Below are positions 8,831-16,816 of a stretch of DNA of 64,000 nt, one piece after another. The stretch lies in the NCBI RefSeq assembly GCF_000427785.1, contig NZ_ATYR01000013.1, positions 89,595 to 153,594 of the forward strand. Direction: 5' to 3'. The position numbers and the translations under genes are program-made. This DNA is from Massilia alkalitolerans DSM 17462 (GTDB lineage Bacteria > Pseudomonadota > Gammaproteobacteria > Burkholderiales > Burkholderiaceae_D). The notes under the pieces were generated by a model. The model was not told the DNA's origin and ran no database searches. It saw only the letters and a list, made by a program, of their open reading frames with translations. How positions within the stretch are numbered: position 1 is the stretch's first letter; the number at the start of each line of letters is the position of its first letter.

Positions 8831-9382
8831 TCAGGCGACCGGCGATGCGGCGCGCAGGCCGCGGATCAAGGCGCCCGGGTCGGCATCGACCCGCATCAGG
8901 CCCACGTGTTCGGGCCGCACGAAGCCTTCCGCGCTCTGGTGCTGCACGAAGCCCACCAGGCCGTCCCAGAAGCCGTTCGCGTTGAGCAGGCCAATCGGCT
9001 TGGCGTGGATGCCCAGCTGGGCCCAGGTCAGCATCTCGAACAGCTCTTCCAGCGTGCCCATCCCGCCCGGCATGGCGATGAAGCCTTCGGACAGCTCGGC
9101 CATCATGGCCTTGCGTTCGTGCATGTCCTTCACCACGAACAGGCGGGTCAGGCCGGCGTGGCCGACTTCGCGCTCGACCAGGGCTTTCGGAATGACGCCG
9201 GTGGCTTCGCCGCCCAGGCGCAGCACCTCGTCGGCAATCACGCCCATCAGGCCGACCTTGCCGCCGCCGTAGACCAGGCCGATGTTGTGCTCGACCAACG
9301 CGGCTGCCAGGCCGCGCGCGGCATCGGTGTAGATCGGGTTGACGCCGTGCGAGGCGCCGCAATAGACGGCCAGGGTTTTCAT
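8831..9382 (-). CDS. LOG-family protein (TIGR00730-type phosphoribohydrolase)
   Basis: Rossmann-fold protein of 183 residues of the Lonely-guy family, which hydrolyses nucleoside 5'-monophosphates (cytokinin ribotides in plants) to base and ribose phosphate. The signature PGGMGTLEELFE is intact, and the N-terminal strand VYCGAS and the glycine loop VYGGGKVGLMG match the family. The start chosen begins MKTLAVYCG, which is the usual family N-terminus, although the frame stays open far upstream. It faces the sugar kinase gene tail to tail and follows the TetR gene after 20 bases, so the two may be cotranscribed. Confidence 0.92.
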   Translation of the reverse strand: MKTLAVYCGASHGVNPIYTDAARGLAAALVEHNIGLVYGGGKVGLMGVIADEVLRLGGEATGVIPKALVEREVGHAGLTRLFVVKDMHERKAMMAELSEGFIAMPGGMGTLEELFEMLTWAQLGIHAKPIGLLNANGFWDGLVGFVQHQSAEGFVRPEHVGLMRVDADPGALIRGLRAASPVA

Positions 9383-9402
9383 CGTCGTGGAGCGAAAAGA
9401 AG

Positions 9403-10098
9403 TTACAGGAAATCGGCGCCGGGACGGGCCTCGGCGGACAGCTTCTTGAGGTATTCCTCGGACAGCTTCTCGAACAGCAGGCGGGTGTCGCCGCGCAGGT
9501 AGGGGCCGAGCATGGCCAGCACCTGGTAGCAGCCGCGCGCGAGCGCGTCGGCGATCGCCTGCTGCTCGCTGTACTTGCGCGGGTTGCGCACGTATTCGTA
9601 GGACAGCCAGTAGGTCGCCACCACCACCATGTTGGTGGCCATCGCGCCGATCTGCTGGTCGCCCGCTTCCAGCGAGCCTTCGCTGCGCAGGTCTTCGCAC
9701 AGCTGGCGCGCCACCTTGATCTTGTGGGCCAGGATCGCCTTGAAGTGCAGCTCGAGCTTGCGGTTGCGCGACAGCAGGTCGTTCAGGTCGCGGTAGAAGA
9801 AGCGGTAGCGCCAGATCAGCTCGAACATCAGGTGCAGGTAGAGCCACACGTCTTCCATGTTCGAACGGCGGCCGGCCGGCACCGTGAGGATGCGTTCGAT
9901 CTCCGCCTCGAACTGGACGAAGATCGAGTTGACGATGTCGTCCTTGTTTCGGAAGTGATAGTACAGGTTGCCGGGCGAGATGTTCATCTCCTCGGCAATG
10001 ACCGTCGTCGTGATGTTCGGCTCGCCGAACTCGTTGAACAGCCTGAGCGAGAGCTCGAGGATGCGTTCGCGGGTCCGGCGCGGAGCTTTTTGTTGCAT
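9403..10098 (-). CDS. TetR/AcrR-family transcriptional regulator
   Basis: Repressor-type protein of 231 residues. The N-terminal DNA-binding domain shows the TetR helix-turn-helix (TTTVIAEEMNISPGNLYYHFRNKDDIV, about residues 25-52), and the rest is an all-helical ligand domain. The start MQQKAPRRTRERIL is chosen because family members begin with a short basic tail just before helix 1. The target operon and ligand are unknown. The LOG-family gene lies 20 bases downstream on the same strand. Confidence 0.92.
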   Translation of the reverse strand: MQQKAPRRTRERILELSLRLFNEFGEPNITTTVIAEEMNISPGNLYYHFRNKDDIVNSIFVQFEAEIERILTVPAGRRSNMEDVWLYLHLMFELIWRYRFFYRDLNDLLSRNRKLELHFKAILAHKIKVARQLCEDLRSEGSLEAGDQQIGAMATNMVVVATYWLSYEYVRNPRKYSEQQAIADALARGCYQVLAMLGPYLRGDTRLLFEKLSEEYLKKLSAEARPGADFL

Positions 10099-10173
10099 GA
10101 AGGGCGAAGTTTGTGATTCCAGCCGCGAGGATAACACCAAATGCTATCAATGAGACAGCATTCGAGAGGCTGC

Positions 10174-10647
10174 TCAGGCCCCTTCTTCTTCCTCGGGTTC
10201 GTCCGGCTTCGGCGCCCGGCGCGTGCGTTTTTTCGGGGCAGTGGCCGCCGGCAGGCGCGCGCTGAGCTCGGCCAGCATCATCTCCAGCTCGTCGACGCGG
10301 CGGCGCAGGGCCTCGACCTCGCTCGCGGCCGGCACGCCGATGGTGGCCAGGGCGCGCGCCACGCGTTCCTCGAACACCTGCTCCAGCTTGCCCCAGGAGC
10401 CGCTGCTGCGACGGGTGGCCCGCTCGGCGGCGCGCGCCACCGTGCCCGTGGCTTCCTCGACCTCGCGCGCGCGCTTGGCCAGCACGCTGCCGTCGCGTAC
10501 CAGGCGCGTGAACGAGCGCCCGCCCTCGCCCGCTTCCTGGGCCCTGGCGAAGGCCCCGAGGCCCGCCTGCCAGATCTGCTGGGCCGACGCGCGGACGGCG
10601 CGCGCCAGCGCTTCGTCGTCGTCGGCCACGGGAAGTTTCTTGCTCAT
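10174..10647 (-). CDS. Phasin-family protein (PHA granule-associated)
   Basis: Small cytoplasmic protein of 157 residues with the phasin pattern: an amphipathic N-terminal region (IWQAGLGAFARAQEAGEGG), a long helix, a coiled coil with leucine spacing near residues 105-130 (VEALRRRVDELEMMLAEL), and a tail that is first basic (PKKRTRRAPKP) and then acidic (DEPEEEEGA). Such proteins coat polyhydroxyalkanoate granules. No PHA synthase is nearby, although a PhaB-type reductase is encoded 11 kb away. The start MSKKLP is typical of the family. Confidence 0.85.
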   Translation of the reverse strand: MSKKLPVADDDEALARAVRASAQQIWQAGLGAFARAQEAGEGGRSFTRLVRDGSVLAKRAREVEEATGTVARAAERATRRSSGSWGKLEQVFEERVARALATIGVPAASEVEALRRRVDELEMMLAELSARLPAATAPKKRTRRAPKPDEPEEEEGA

Positions 10648-10705
10648 GAAGTTCCTTGCGAATCCTGTGCGGTCCATTCTAGGCACGCACGCTAGAAACA
10701 GGATT

Positions 10706-11533
10706 CTAAAGAGCGCGGCTGCGCTGCAGCGCCAAGGCCTCGCGCATGCGCTGGCGCAGGCTGCCTGCCGAGACCGGCTTGGCGTAGTGGGCATCGGCCA
10801 GGCCGGAACGCAGCGCCGACTCGATCTCGGCCAGGTCCTGCTGCCCGGTCAGCATCAGCCGCACGGCGCGCGGATGGCGCGCGGCGACCTGGGCCAGCAC
10901 CTCGGTGCCGCGCATGCCGGGCATGGCCTGGTCGCACAGGATGACCTCGACCGGCTCGCGCTCGAGCAGGGCCAGGGCCTCGGGGCCGGAGCCTGCGCTC
11001 AGCACACGCACCGGTTCGTCGCCGAGCATATCGGCCAGCACGGCGAGCATGAAGGGATCGTCGTCGACCAGCAGGATGGTCGGCTGGGCGGCCTGCGCCT
11101 GCGGGACGGCCGCCGGCGCCGCGACAGGCGCCTGGGCCGGAGCGGCGGAAACGCCATGCGCGGGCGCGGCGGCTGGCAGGAAGGCTTCGAGCTCCGCCAC
11201 GAAGCTCTCCGGTTCGATCGGCTTGCTGATGTAGCCGTCGAAGCCGGCGGCCAGCACCTTCTCGCGGTCGCCGGCCATCGCCAGCGCGGTCACGGCCAGC
11301 ACCGGCGCCCTGGCGAGGGCCGGTTCCGCCTTGAGCGCGGCCAGCACCGAAAAGCCGTCCATGCCGGGCAGGTTGACGTCGCAAGCCACCAGGTCGGGCG
11401 GCGCGGCGCGGGCGCAAGCAATGCCGCGCGGGCCGTCAGGGGCGCTGACGGCATGGTGTCCATAGGCGGTGAGCAGAAACGCCATCAGCTCGACGTTGGC
11501 TGGATTGTCTTCGATGATCAGGATGCGGGCCAA
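10706..11533 (-). CDS. Response regulator with two receiver domains
   Basis: Protein of 275 residues built from two CheY-like receivers joined by an Ala/Pro-rich linker (about 125-150). The first has IIEDN, the acceptor aspartate in ACDVNLPGMDG and the lysine in ISKPIEP. The second has LLVDDDP, the aspartate in LCDQAMPGM and the lysine in YAKPVS. There is no DNA-binding or enzymatic output, so it probably relays phosphate or acts by protein contact in a hybrid two-component chain. No kinase is adjacent. Confidence 0.9.
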   Translation of the reverse strand: MARILIIEDNPANVELMAFLLTAYGHHAVSAPDGPRGIACARAAPPDLVACDVNLPGMDGFSVLAALKAEPALARAPVLAVTALAMAGDREKVLAAGFDGYISKPIEPESFVAELEAFLPAAAPAHGVSAAPAQAPVAAPAAVPQAQAAQPTILLVDDDPFMLAVLADMLGDEPVRVLSAGSGPEALALLEREPVEVILCDQAMPGMRGTEVLAQVAARHPRAVRLMLTGQQDLAEIESALRSGLADAHYAKPVSAGSLRQRMREALALQRSRAL

Positions 11534-11605
11534 GTTCGGCGCTCCAGTTGCGGCGTTGCGCTTACTGTAACACGGCGCCAGTAAATACGGCCAGTACCGG
11601 ATTCG

Positions 11606-12559
11606 CTAGACGCGCGCCTGCTGCGCCGCCAGGCCCTGGCGGGCAATCTCCTCCATCACGGCGTCGAGCACGCGCGGATTGCGCCCCAGCGCGACATGGC
11701 CGACGCCGCCGAAGGCCAGGTTGCGCGCCCCCGGCAGCTCGCTCGAGGTCTGGGGTGCGATGATGTTGTCGTGATGGGAGTAGATCGAGGTGACCAGGGC
11801 GCGCGCCGTCGCGTCCTCGGCGCCGGCGAGCGCGCGCAGCCAGGCGCATTCGGGCGGCTCGGCGCGCGCGGCCCGTCGCATCTGGGCCGCGTTCAGGCCG
11901 AGGCCGAAGGCGGCCAGGCAGGTGCCATGGTGCGGCGTGCCGAGCGTGATCAGGCGCGCCACCCGCTGCGTGCCGCAGGCGCGCATCCAGGCCCGCGCCA
12001 CCAGCCCGCCCATGCTGTGCGCGACGATGGTCACCTGGTCCGCGCCGGTCGCCGTCCTCAGTGCCTCGACCGCGCGCTCGACCAGCGGCGCGTAGCCGTC
12101 GATGTCGCCGGTGATCGGCTCGAGGTCGACCGAGGCGTGGCTGATGCCGGCGGCGTCGAGGCGCGGCACCAGGTGTGCCCAGTAGCCGCTGTTGCAGCCA
12201 TAGCCGTGCAGCAGCAGGACCGGCGGCGTGCGTGAACCCGGATGGATGCGGGTGCGGGCGCTGGCGCGCGGCATGGTCCACGAGGACTGCAGCATGCTGG
12301 CGCTGAACTCTTCCAGGAACATGCGCACGCGCGCCGTGAAGCCGAGCCGGTACTCGCCCGGCGTGGGGCTGGCGAAGCGCGCGCTCATGAAGAAGTTGTT
12401 GAGGTTGATGAAGAGGCGCACCAGCACTACGCTGCCCAGGCCCAGGGCCAGGGCCTGCCAGCGGCTGGCGCCGAAAATCTGGACGGCGGCCAGGCCGATG
12501 CCCAGCGCGGCGAGCGCCTGGATCAGGAGCAGCAACTGGAGCAGGCGGCGCGCGCTCAT
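11606..12559 (-). CDS. Alpha/beta-hydrolase lipase/esterase with N-terminal membrane segments
   Basis: Lipase-like hydrolase of 317 residues. The N-terminus has two hydrophobic segments (about 4-25 and 32-50), so it is probably anchored in the inner membrane. The hydrolase core starts at VLLLHGYGCNSGYW (oxyanion loop) and has the nucleophile elbow AHSMGGL. The late histidine is probably that in GGVGHVALG. The start has a GAGG-type ribosome site and lies 10 bases after the GMC oxidoreductase stop, making it the last gene of a three-gene operon. The substrate is unknown; a lipid ester or alcohol ester would suit the neighbouring oxidoreductase. Confidence 0.88.
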   Translation of the reverse strand: MSARRLLQLLLLIQALAALGIGLAAVQIFGASRWQALALGLGSVVLVRLFINLNNFFMSARFASPTPGEYRLGFTARVRMFLEEFSASMLQSSWTMPRASARTRIHPGSRTPPVLLLHGYGCNSGYWAHLVPRLDAAGISHASVDLEPITGDIDGYAPLVERAVEALRTATGADQVTIVAHSMGGLVARAWMRACGTQRVARLITLGTPHHGTCLAAFGLGLNAAQMRRAARAEPPECAWLRALAGAEDATARALVTSIYSHHDNIIAPQTSSELPGARNLAFGGVGHVALGRNPRVLDAVMEEIARQGLAAQQARV

Positions 12560-12569
12560 GGTCCTGCCC

Positions 12570-14192
12570 TCATGCGGCCGGCCGGGCCGCCGGCCTGCCG
12601 GTGAGCGACGCGGCAAGGCTGCTTGCCAGCCTGGCGGCGAGCCCGTAGATGGTCAGCTGCGGATTGGCGCCGAGCGAGGTCGGGAACAGCGAGCCGTCGT
12701 GCACCGACAGGTTGGCCAGGCCGCGGTAACGGCCCTCCGGCGTGGTGACGCCAAGGCGCTCGTCGCCCGACATCGCGCAGCCGCCCATCACGTGGGCCGA
12801 CGCCACGCGCGTGCGCTGCAGTCCCTGCGGCAGGGCCATGATGGCGGCCTTCGCCTCGCGCCAAGAGGCGTAGCGGCGCGCCATCTCGTGGGCCGGCTGC
12901 ACGCCGCTGGCGCCGGCGGCGAACTGGATCTCGGCCATCGTGAGCAGCGCGCGGCGCGCGCCGTCCCATAGATAACTGCTCATCGGATAGTCGAGTTCCG
13001 GGCTGCCGTCGCCGCGCAGGCGCACGCTGCCGCCCGGCGCGTCCTCGTGGAAGCCGTCGCGCAGCAGGGCCAGCATGCCCGCCAGGTGCGGGAAGTCGCG
13101 CATCATGGCGGCGTGGGTCTCGCCAAAACCGTTCATGGTGGTGGCCAGCAGCAGCGGATGCAGCGGCGGTGCTTCCAGCTTGTAGCCGATCGGGCCGTCC
13201 ATGGGGCCGGACAGGTAGTGGTCGGAATACACGGTCTGCGGTGCGCCGGCCCAGGCTTCCACGCGCTGCGGGAAAAAGGCGGCCGAGATGATGGTCGGGT
13301 GGAGAAACGTGCGCCTGCCCAGCTGGCCGCTGGGGTCGGGCGCCTTCGAACGCAGCAGCAGCGCGGGCGAATTGATCGCGCCGCCCGCCACCACGAAATG
13401 GCGCGCGCGCAGGCGCAGCATCCGGCCGGTGGGCAGGACGCCGGGCGCATCGAGGGCCTGGCACAGGAGCTCCTCGATCCGCTCGCCCTGGATGACGAAG
13501 CGCTGCGCGCGGGCCCGCGTGATGAGCAGCGCGCCCTGCTCCAGCGCGGCCGGGATGGTCGTCACCAGCATCGACTGCTTGGCATTGGTCGGGCAGCCCA
13601 TGCCGCAGTAGCCGAGGTTCCAGCAGCCATTGACGTTACGGCGGATCAGGCCCGTGGGAATACCGAGCTTCTCGGCGCCGCGGCGCAGGACCGCGTTGTT
13701 CTCGTTGGGCGCACCCGGCCAGTCGGCGATGTGCAGGCGCGCCTCCATCATGGCGAACCATGGCGCCAGCGCTTCCGGCGTGCTGTCGGGCAGCGCGTAG
13801 TGGCGGCGCCACCAGTCGAGGGTGGCGGGCGGAGTGCGGAAGCTCGAGGTCCAGTTGACCACCGTGGAGCCGCCCACGGTGCGGCCCTGCAGGATGTTGA
13901 TGCCCTTGTCGACGGTCTTGCGCGCGGCCGATTCCTGGTACAGCGCAGGGTAGGCCTCGGCTTCGCGCATCCTGAAGTCGCGCGAGGATTTCAGTGCGCC
14001 CTCTTCCACCACGATGACCGACAGGCCCGAACGCGCCAGGATCTCGGCCGTGACGCCGCCGCCGGCGCCGCTGCCCACGATGACCACGTCGGCTTCCAAT
14101 GTGCGGTCCTGCGCCAGCGTCGCGGCGTCGATGATCTTCCAGCCCTTGGCGACGCCGGCCGCGATCGGGTCCGGGACGATCGGCGTGTTCAC
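12570..14192 (-). CDS. GMC-family FAD-dependent oxidoreductase
   Basis: Flavoprotein of 540 residues from the glucose-methanol-choline family, which oxidises alcohols or sugars. The FAD site VVIVGSGAGGGVTAE is near residue 35, and GGSTVVNWT and the C-terminal region with ASAHVMGGCAMS and GLANLSVHDGSLFPTSLGANP are typical. Translation starts at a GTG that overlaps the upstream TGA (GTGA), with GGAG just before it. The partner gene upstream encodes a small Tat-exported protein and the one downstream a lipase. Long-chain alcohol or sterol-type substrates are plausible but not shown. Confidence 0.9.
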   Translation of the reverse strand: MNTPIVPDPIAAGVAKGWKIIDAATLAQDRTLEADVVIVGSGAGGGVTAEILARSGLSVIVVEEGALKSSRDFRMREAEAYPALYQESAARKTVDKGINILQGRTVGGSTVVNWTSSFRTPPATLDWWRRHYALPDSTPEALAPWFAMMEARLHIADWPGAPNENNAVLRRGAEKLGIPTGLIRRNVNGCWNLGYCGMGCPTNAKQSMLVTTIPAALEQGALLITRARAQRFVIQGERIEELLCQALDAPGVLPTGRMLRLRARHFVVAGGAINSPALLLRSKAPDPSGQLGRRTFLHPTIISAAFFPQRVEAWAGAPQTVYSDHYLSGPMDGPIGYKLEAPPLHPLLLATTMNGFGETHAAMMRDFPHLAGMLALLRDGFHEDAPGGSVRLRGDGSPELDYPMSSYLWDGARRALLTMAEIQFAAGASGVQPAHEMARRYASWREAKAAIMALPQGLQRTRVASAHVMGGCAMSGDERLGVTTPEGRYRGLANLSVHDGSLFPTSLGANPQLTIYGLAARLASSLAASLTGRPAARPAA

Positions 14193-14707
14193 GCCAGCTC
14201 CTTCATCGGGCCGGGATAGCCGATGGCAGCCCAGCTGGCCGGCTGCGCATACCATGCGCCGAGCGCCAGGTCGTGCAGCGCGTGGTAGGCGCTGCGCAGC
14301 AGGCCGAGGCGGTGCTGGCGCCAGTCCTCCAGGCAAGCGCTCACCTCGTCGATATGTGCTCCTTCCCAGCCGCCTGCGATGCCGGTCAGCAGGCGGCGCG
14401 CGGGCGCCAGCGCGAGCAGGCCGAACAGGTCCTGGACTTCCTTCTGGGTGCCGGGAGGCAGGCCGAGGATGGCCTGGTGGACGCCGTCGACGGTGCTGGT
14501 GAGCGCAGCTTCACGGCCGGCATCCTGCGGCAGCGCGCCGGCCAGGATCGCCGGCAGGATCGCGTGCAGGGCCGCGCGCGCTTCGCCGTCCAGTGCGAAG
14601 CGGTGTGGCGTGCCGCTGTACCTGGCGCGATAGAACGCGCCGCCGGCCGCCAGCGCGAGCGCGGCCAGGCCGCCGGCTTTCAGGAAAGTCCGTCGTGATG
14701 TCCCCAT
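14189..14707 (-). CDS. Tat-exported small subunit, gluconate 2-dehydrogenase subunit 3-like
   Basis: Protein of 172 residues with a twin-arginine signal (SRRTFLKAGG) and a hydrophobic stretch rich in alanine. The mature part is helical and resembles the small subunit 3 that accompanies membrane GMC-type dehydrogenases. It overlaps the start of the GMC oxidoreductase by 4 bases, which supports a heterodimer. In such systems this subunit carries the Tat signal that exports the flavoprotein with it; that role is an inference here. It is the first gene of the three-gene operon. Confidence 0.82.
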   Translation of the reverse strand: MGTSRRTFLKAGGLAALALAAGGAFYRARYSGTPHRFALDGEARAALHAILPAILAGALPQDAGREAALTSTVDGVHQAILGLPPGTQKEVQDLFGLLALAPARRLLTGIAGGWEGAHIDEVSACLEDWRQHRLGLLRSAYHALHDLALGAWYAQPASWAAIGYPGPMKELA

Positions 14708-14801
14708 TGCTGCCTCTTGTGTTTTTCCTAGTGTACGTCAAAGGAAAAACAGGGCGGGACCGGAAACTAGAGGCTGGCGTCTAGTGCTTGCAAAGGATAT
14801 T

Positions 14802-14835
14802 TGCAGCGCGGGCTGCAGAGGCAAATATTATTTGC
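14802..14835 (-). terminator. Hairpin cluster after trmJ
   Basis: Four bases beyond the trmJ stop lies the palindrome GCAAATATTATTTGC (14821-14835), followed in the direction of trmJ by a second hairpin TGCAGC-GCGG-GCTGCA (14802-14817). The arm ATATTTGC at 14797 can also pair with GCAAATAT at 14821, so alternative folds exist. There is no clean T-run, so terminator function is tentative. Confidence 0.35.
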
Positions 14836-14838
14836 ACG

Positions 14839-15600
14839 CTATTCCCTGGGCTTCTGCTCGATGATCGCGCGCGCGATCCCGCGCAGGATGTTGACTTCCT
14901 CGGTCTCGAGCCCGGTGCGCGCGAACAGGCGCTTCAAGCGCGGCATCAGCTTCTTCGGGTTGTTCGCGTTGAGGAAGCCGATCGCCACCAGCGCCTCTTC
15001 GAGGTGGGCGTACATGCCGTCGATCTGCGTCACGCTGGCGGCGTCGCCGTGGAAGCCCACGCCGCGTTCCTCGACGGTGTCGCCGGTCGCCGCGAGCCGG
15101 CATTCGTAGGCCAGCACCTGGGCCGCCTGTGACAGGTTGAGCGAGGAATAATCCGGGTTAGAGGGAATGTTGATCAGCACGTTGCACTGCTGGACGATCT
15201 CGTTCGGCAGGCCGACCCGCTCGTTGCCCAAAACCAGTGCGGGCTGCAGCTCGCCCTGATCCGCCGCGTGGGCCGCGAAGGCGCGCGGCGTCCACACCGG
15301 CGGCGAGAATTCGCGCAGGCGCGCCGACACGGCGGCGGCGAAATTGCAGCCTTCCAGCGCTTCGCCGATGCTGCCGACGATGCGCGCATTGGCCAGCACG
15401 TCGCCCGCGCCGCTCGCGAACGCCACCGCCTCGGCATCGTTCAGCGGGTCGTCGCAGCGCGGAGACACCAGCACCAGCTCGCTGAATCCCATTGTCTTCA
15501 TGGCGCGCGCCACCGAGCCGACATTGCCCGCGCGGCTGGTCTCGACCAGCACGAATCGGAGCCTTTTGAACAGAGATGTGTTGATTTCGGTCGGGTTCAT
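14839..15600 (-). CDS. trmJ: tRNA (cytidine/uridine-2'-O-)-methyltransferase TrmJ
   Basis: SPOUT-class methyltransferase of 253 residues that 2'-O-methylates position 32 of tRNAs. The start FVLVETSRAGNVGSVARAM gives the conserved N-terminal asparagine/arginine region. The knotted C-terminal motifs are VLGNERVGL and IPSNPDYSSLNLSQAAQVLAYE, matching the TrmH/TrmJ family. A C-terminal helical extension (about 165-253) is as in TrmJ. It is divergent from suhB, as is common in betaproteobacteria, with a short shared promoter region. Confidence 0.93.
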   Translation of the reverse strand: MNPTEINTSLFKRLRFVLVETSRAGNVGSVARAMKTMGFSELVLVSPRCDDPLNDAEAVAFASGAGDVLANARIVGSIGEALEGCNFAAAVSARLREFSPPVWTPRAFAAHAADQGELQPALVLGNERVGLPNEIVQQCNVLINIPSNPDYSSLNLSQAAQVLAYECRLAATGDTVEERGVGFHGDAASVTQIDGMYAHLEEALVAIGFLNANNPKKLMPRLKRLFARTGLETEEVNILRGIARAIIEQKPRE

Positions 15601-15765
15601 TTAAAATAGCGCCAACGCGCGGTGCGGACTGTTGTAATCCAGGACTGGAAAGTCGTGGATTGTAACGGGTTCGACACCGCTTTGCTCTTTGTCATTCTCT
15701 ATTCAGCTGACCGTTCACGGCGCATCCAGGCGCGGTGGGCGTTCGCGTTTTTCCACGGAAAGCCC

Positions 15766-16554
15766 ATGCACCCAATGCTCAATACGGCCGTCAAGGCCGC
15801 CCGCCGCGCCGCCACCGTCATCAACCGCGCGTCCTTCGACCTCGATCGCATCACCATTTCTGAAAAAAATCACAACGATTTCGTCACCGACATCGACCAG
15901 GCGTCGGAACAGGCGATCGTGGAAACGCTGCTGAAGGCCTACCCGGACCACGCCATCCTGGCGGAGGAATCGGGCGCGTCGAAGAACCTGAATGACGAGA
16001 GCGAAAACGTGTGGATCATCGACCCGATCGACGGCACCACCAATTTCCTGCACGGCTACCCCAACTTCTGCATCTCGATCGCCCTGCAACAGAAAGGCGT
16101 GATCACCAACGCCCTGGTCTACGACCCGGTGCGCAACGACCTGTTCACCGCCACCAAGGGCGCCGGCGCCTACCTGAACGACAAGCGCATCCGCGTGAGC
16201 AGCAAGGACCGCATCGGCAAGGCCCTGCTGGCTTCGGGCCACGGTCCGGATCCGCGCGCACTGGCCGAATACCTGCGCATGTACGAAACGGTCGCCTCGC
16301 GCTGCCACGGCGTGCGCAGCGGCGGTTCGGCCGCGCTGGAACTGGCCAACGTGGCCGCCGGCCGCATCGACGGTTACTTCGAAAAGGGCCTGAAGGTGTG
16401 GGACATCGCCGCGGGCGCCCTGCTCGTGACCGAGGCGGGCGGCATCGTCGGCGAGTTCAACGGCGAGTCGGACTATCTGCACAAGGGCGACATCATCGCC
16501 GCCGGGCCGAAGGTGTTCGGCGCCATGGTGCCGCTGCTGGCGGCGTTCGCCTAA
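15766..16554 (+). CDS. suhB: Inositol-1-monophosphatase SuhB
   Basis: Mg-dependent phosphatase of 262 residues, which hydrolyses inositol monophosphates and in bacteria also takes part in rRNA antitermination. Metal-binding motifs are present: LAEES, the signature [14 protein letters not shown] and the second signature [17 protein letters not shown]. The start at [13 protein letters not shown] is the family N-terminus; the frame stays open 144 bases upstream, but that stretch looks non-coding. It is transcribed away from trmJ. Confidence 0.94.
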   Translation: MHPMLNTAVKAARRAATVINRASFDLDRITISEKNHNDFVTDIDQASEQAIVETLLKAYPDHAILAEESGASKNLNDESENVWIIDPIDGTTNFLHGYPNFCISIALQQKGVITNALVYDPVRNDLFTATKGAGAYLNDKRIRVSSKDRIGKALLASGHGPDPRALAEYLRMYETVASRCHGVRSGGSAALELANVAAGRIDGYFEKGLKVWDIAAGALLVTEAGGIVGEFNGESDYLHKGDIIAAGPKVFGAMVPLLAAFA

Positions 16555-16597
16555 GGCCCGCTTCAGGGATTTCGCGTAGAATACGCTTTGTGGTTCC

Positions 16598-16616
16598 GGG
16601 TGCAGACAATGCACCC
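16598..16616 (+). other. Hairpin downstream of suhB
   Basis: The stem GGGTGCA-GACAA-TGCACCC lies 44 bases after the suhB stop. No T-run follows, so it is not a canonical terminator; it may stabilise the suhB 3' end. Confidence 0.4.
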
Positions 16617-16648
16617 GCTTCACCGGACGGAAAGTCCCGGTCAGAAAC

Positions 16649-16677
16649 TTTCCATAGAGAAACAAGTCCTCTATAAT
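16649..16677 (+). promoter_or_regulatory. Sigma-70 promoter of the rhlE-type helicase
   Basis: A -35 hexamer TTTCCA (16649-16654), a 17-base spacer and a perfect -10 TATAAT (16672-16677). Transcription should begin near 16684, leaving a leader of about 130 bases before the helicase start. Confidence 0.65.
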
Positions 16678-16682
16678 CCCGG

Positions 16683-16805
16683 CTGCCAGCGCGCGTCTAC
16701 GGTGCGCGGCAGCGTCCGGCGTTCCCGCGGTTTGTACTGCGTCCCGCCTGCAATGACTAATCCGATTTGCCTGGACCGGCGCTGTGTTGCGCAGGCCCCC
16801 TTTTT
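16683..16805 (+). promoter_or_regulatory. Structured 5' leader with terminator-like hairpin
   Basis: The leader holds a hairpin CTGCC...GGCAG with an inner GCGC pairing (16683-16712). Right before the start codon it holds a second stem GCCTG...CAGGC with an inner CGC/GCG pairing (16769-16796) followed by CCCC and TTTTT. The latter resembles an intrinsic terminator in front of the coding region, as in attenuated genes. The second stem has a 6-base bulge, so it is only moderately stable. Confidence 0.4.
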
Positions 16806-16816
16806 ATAAAGAATCT

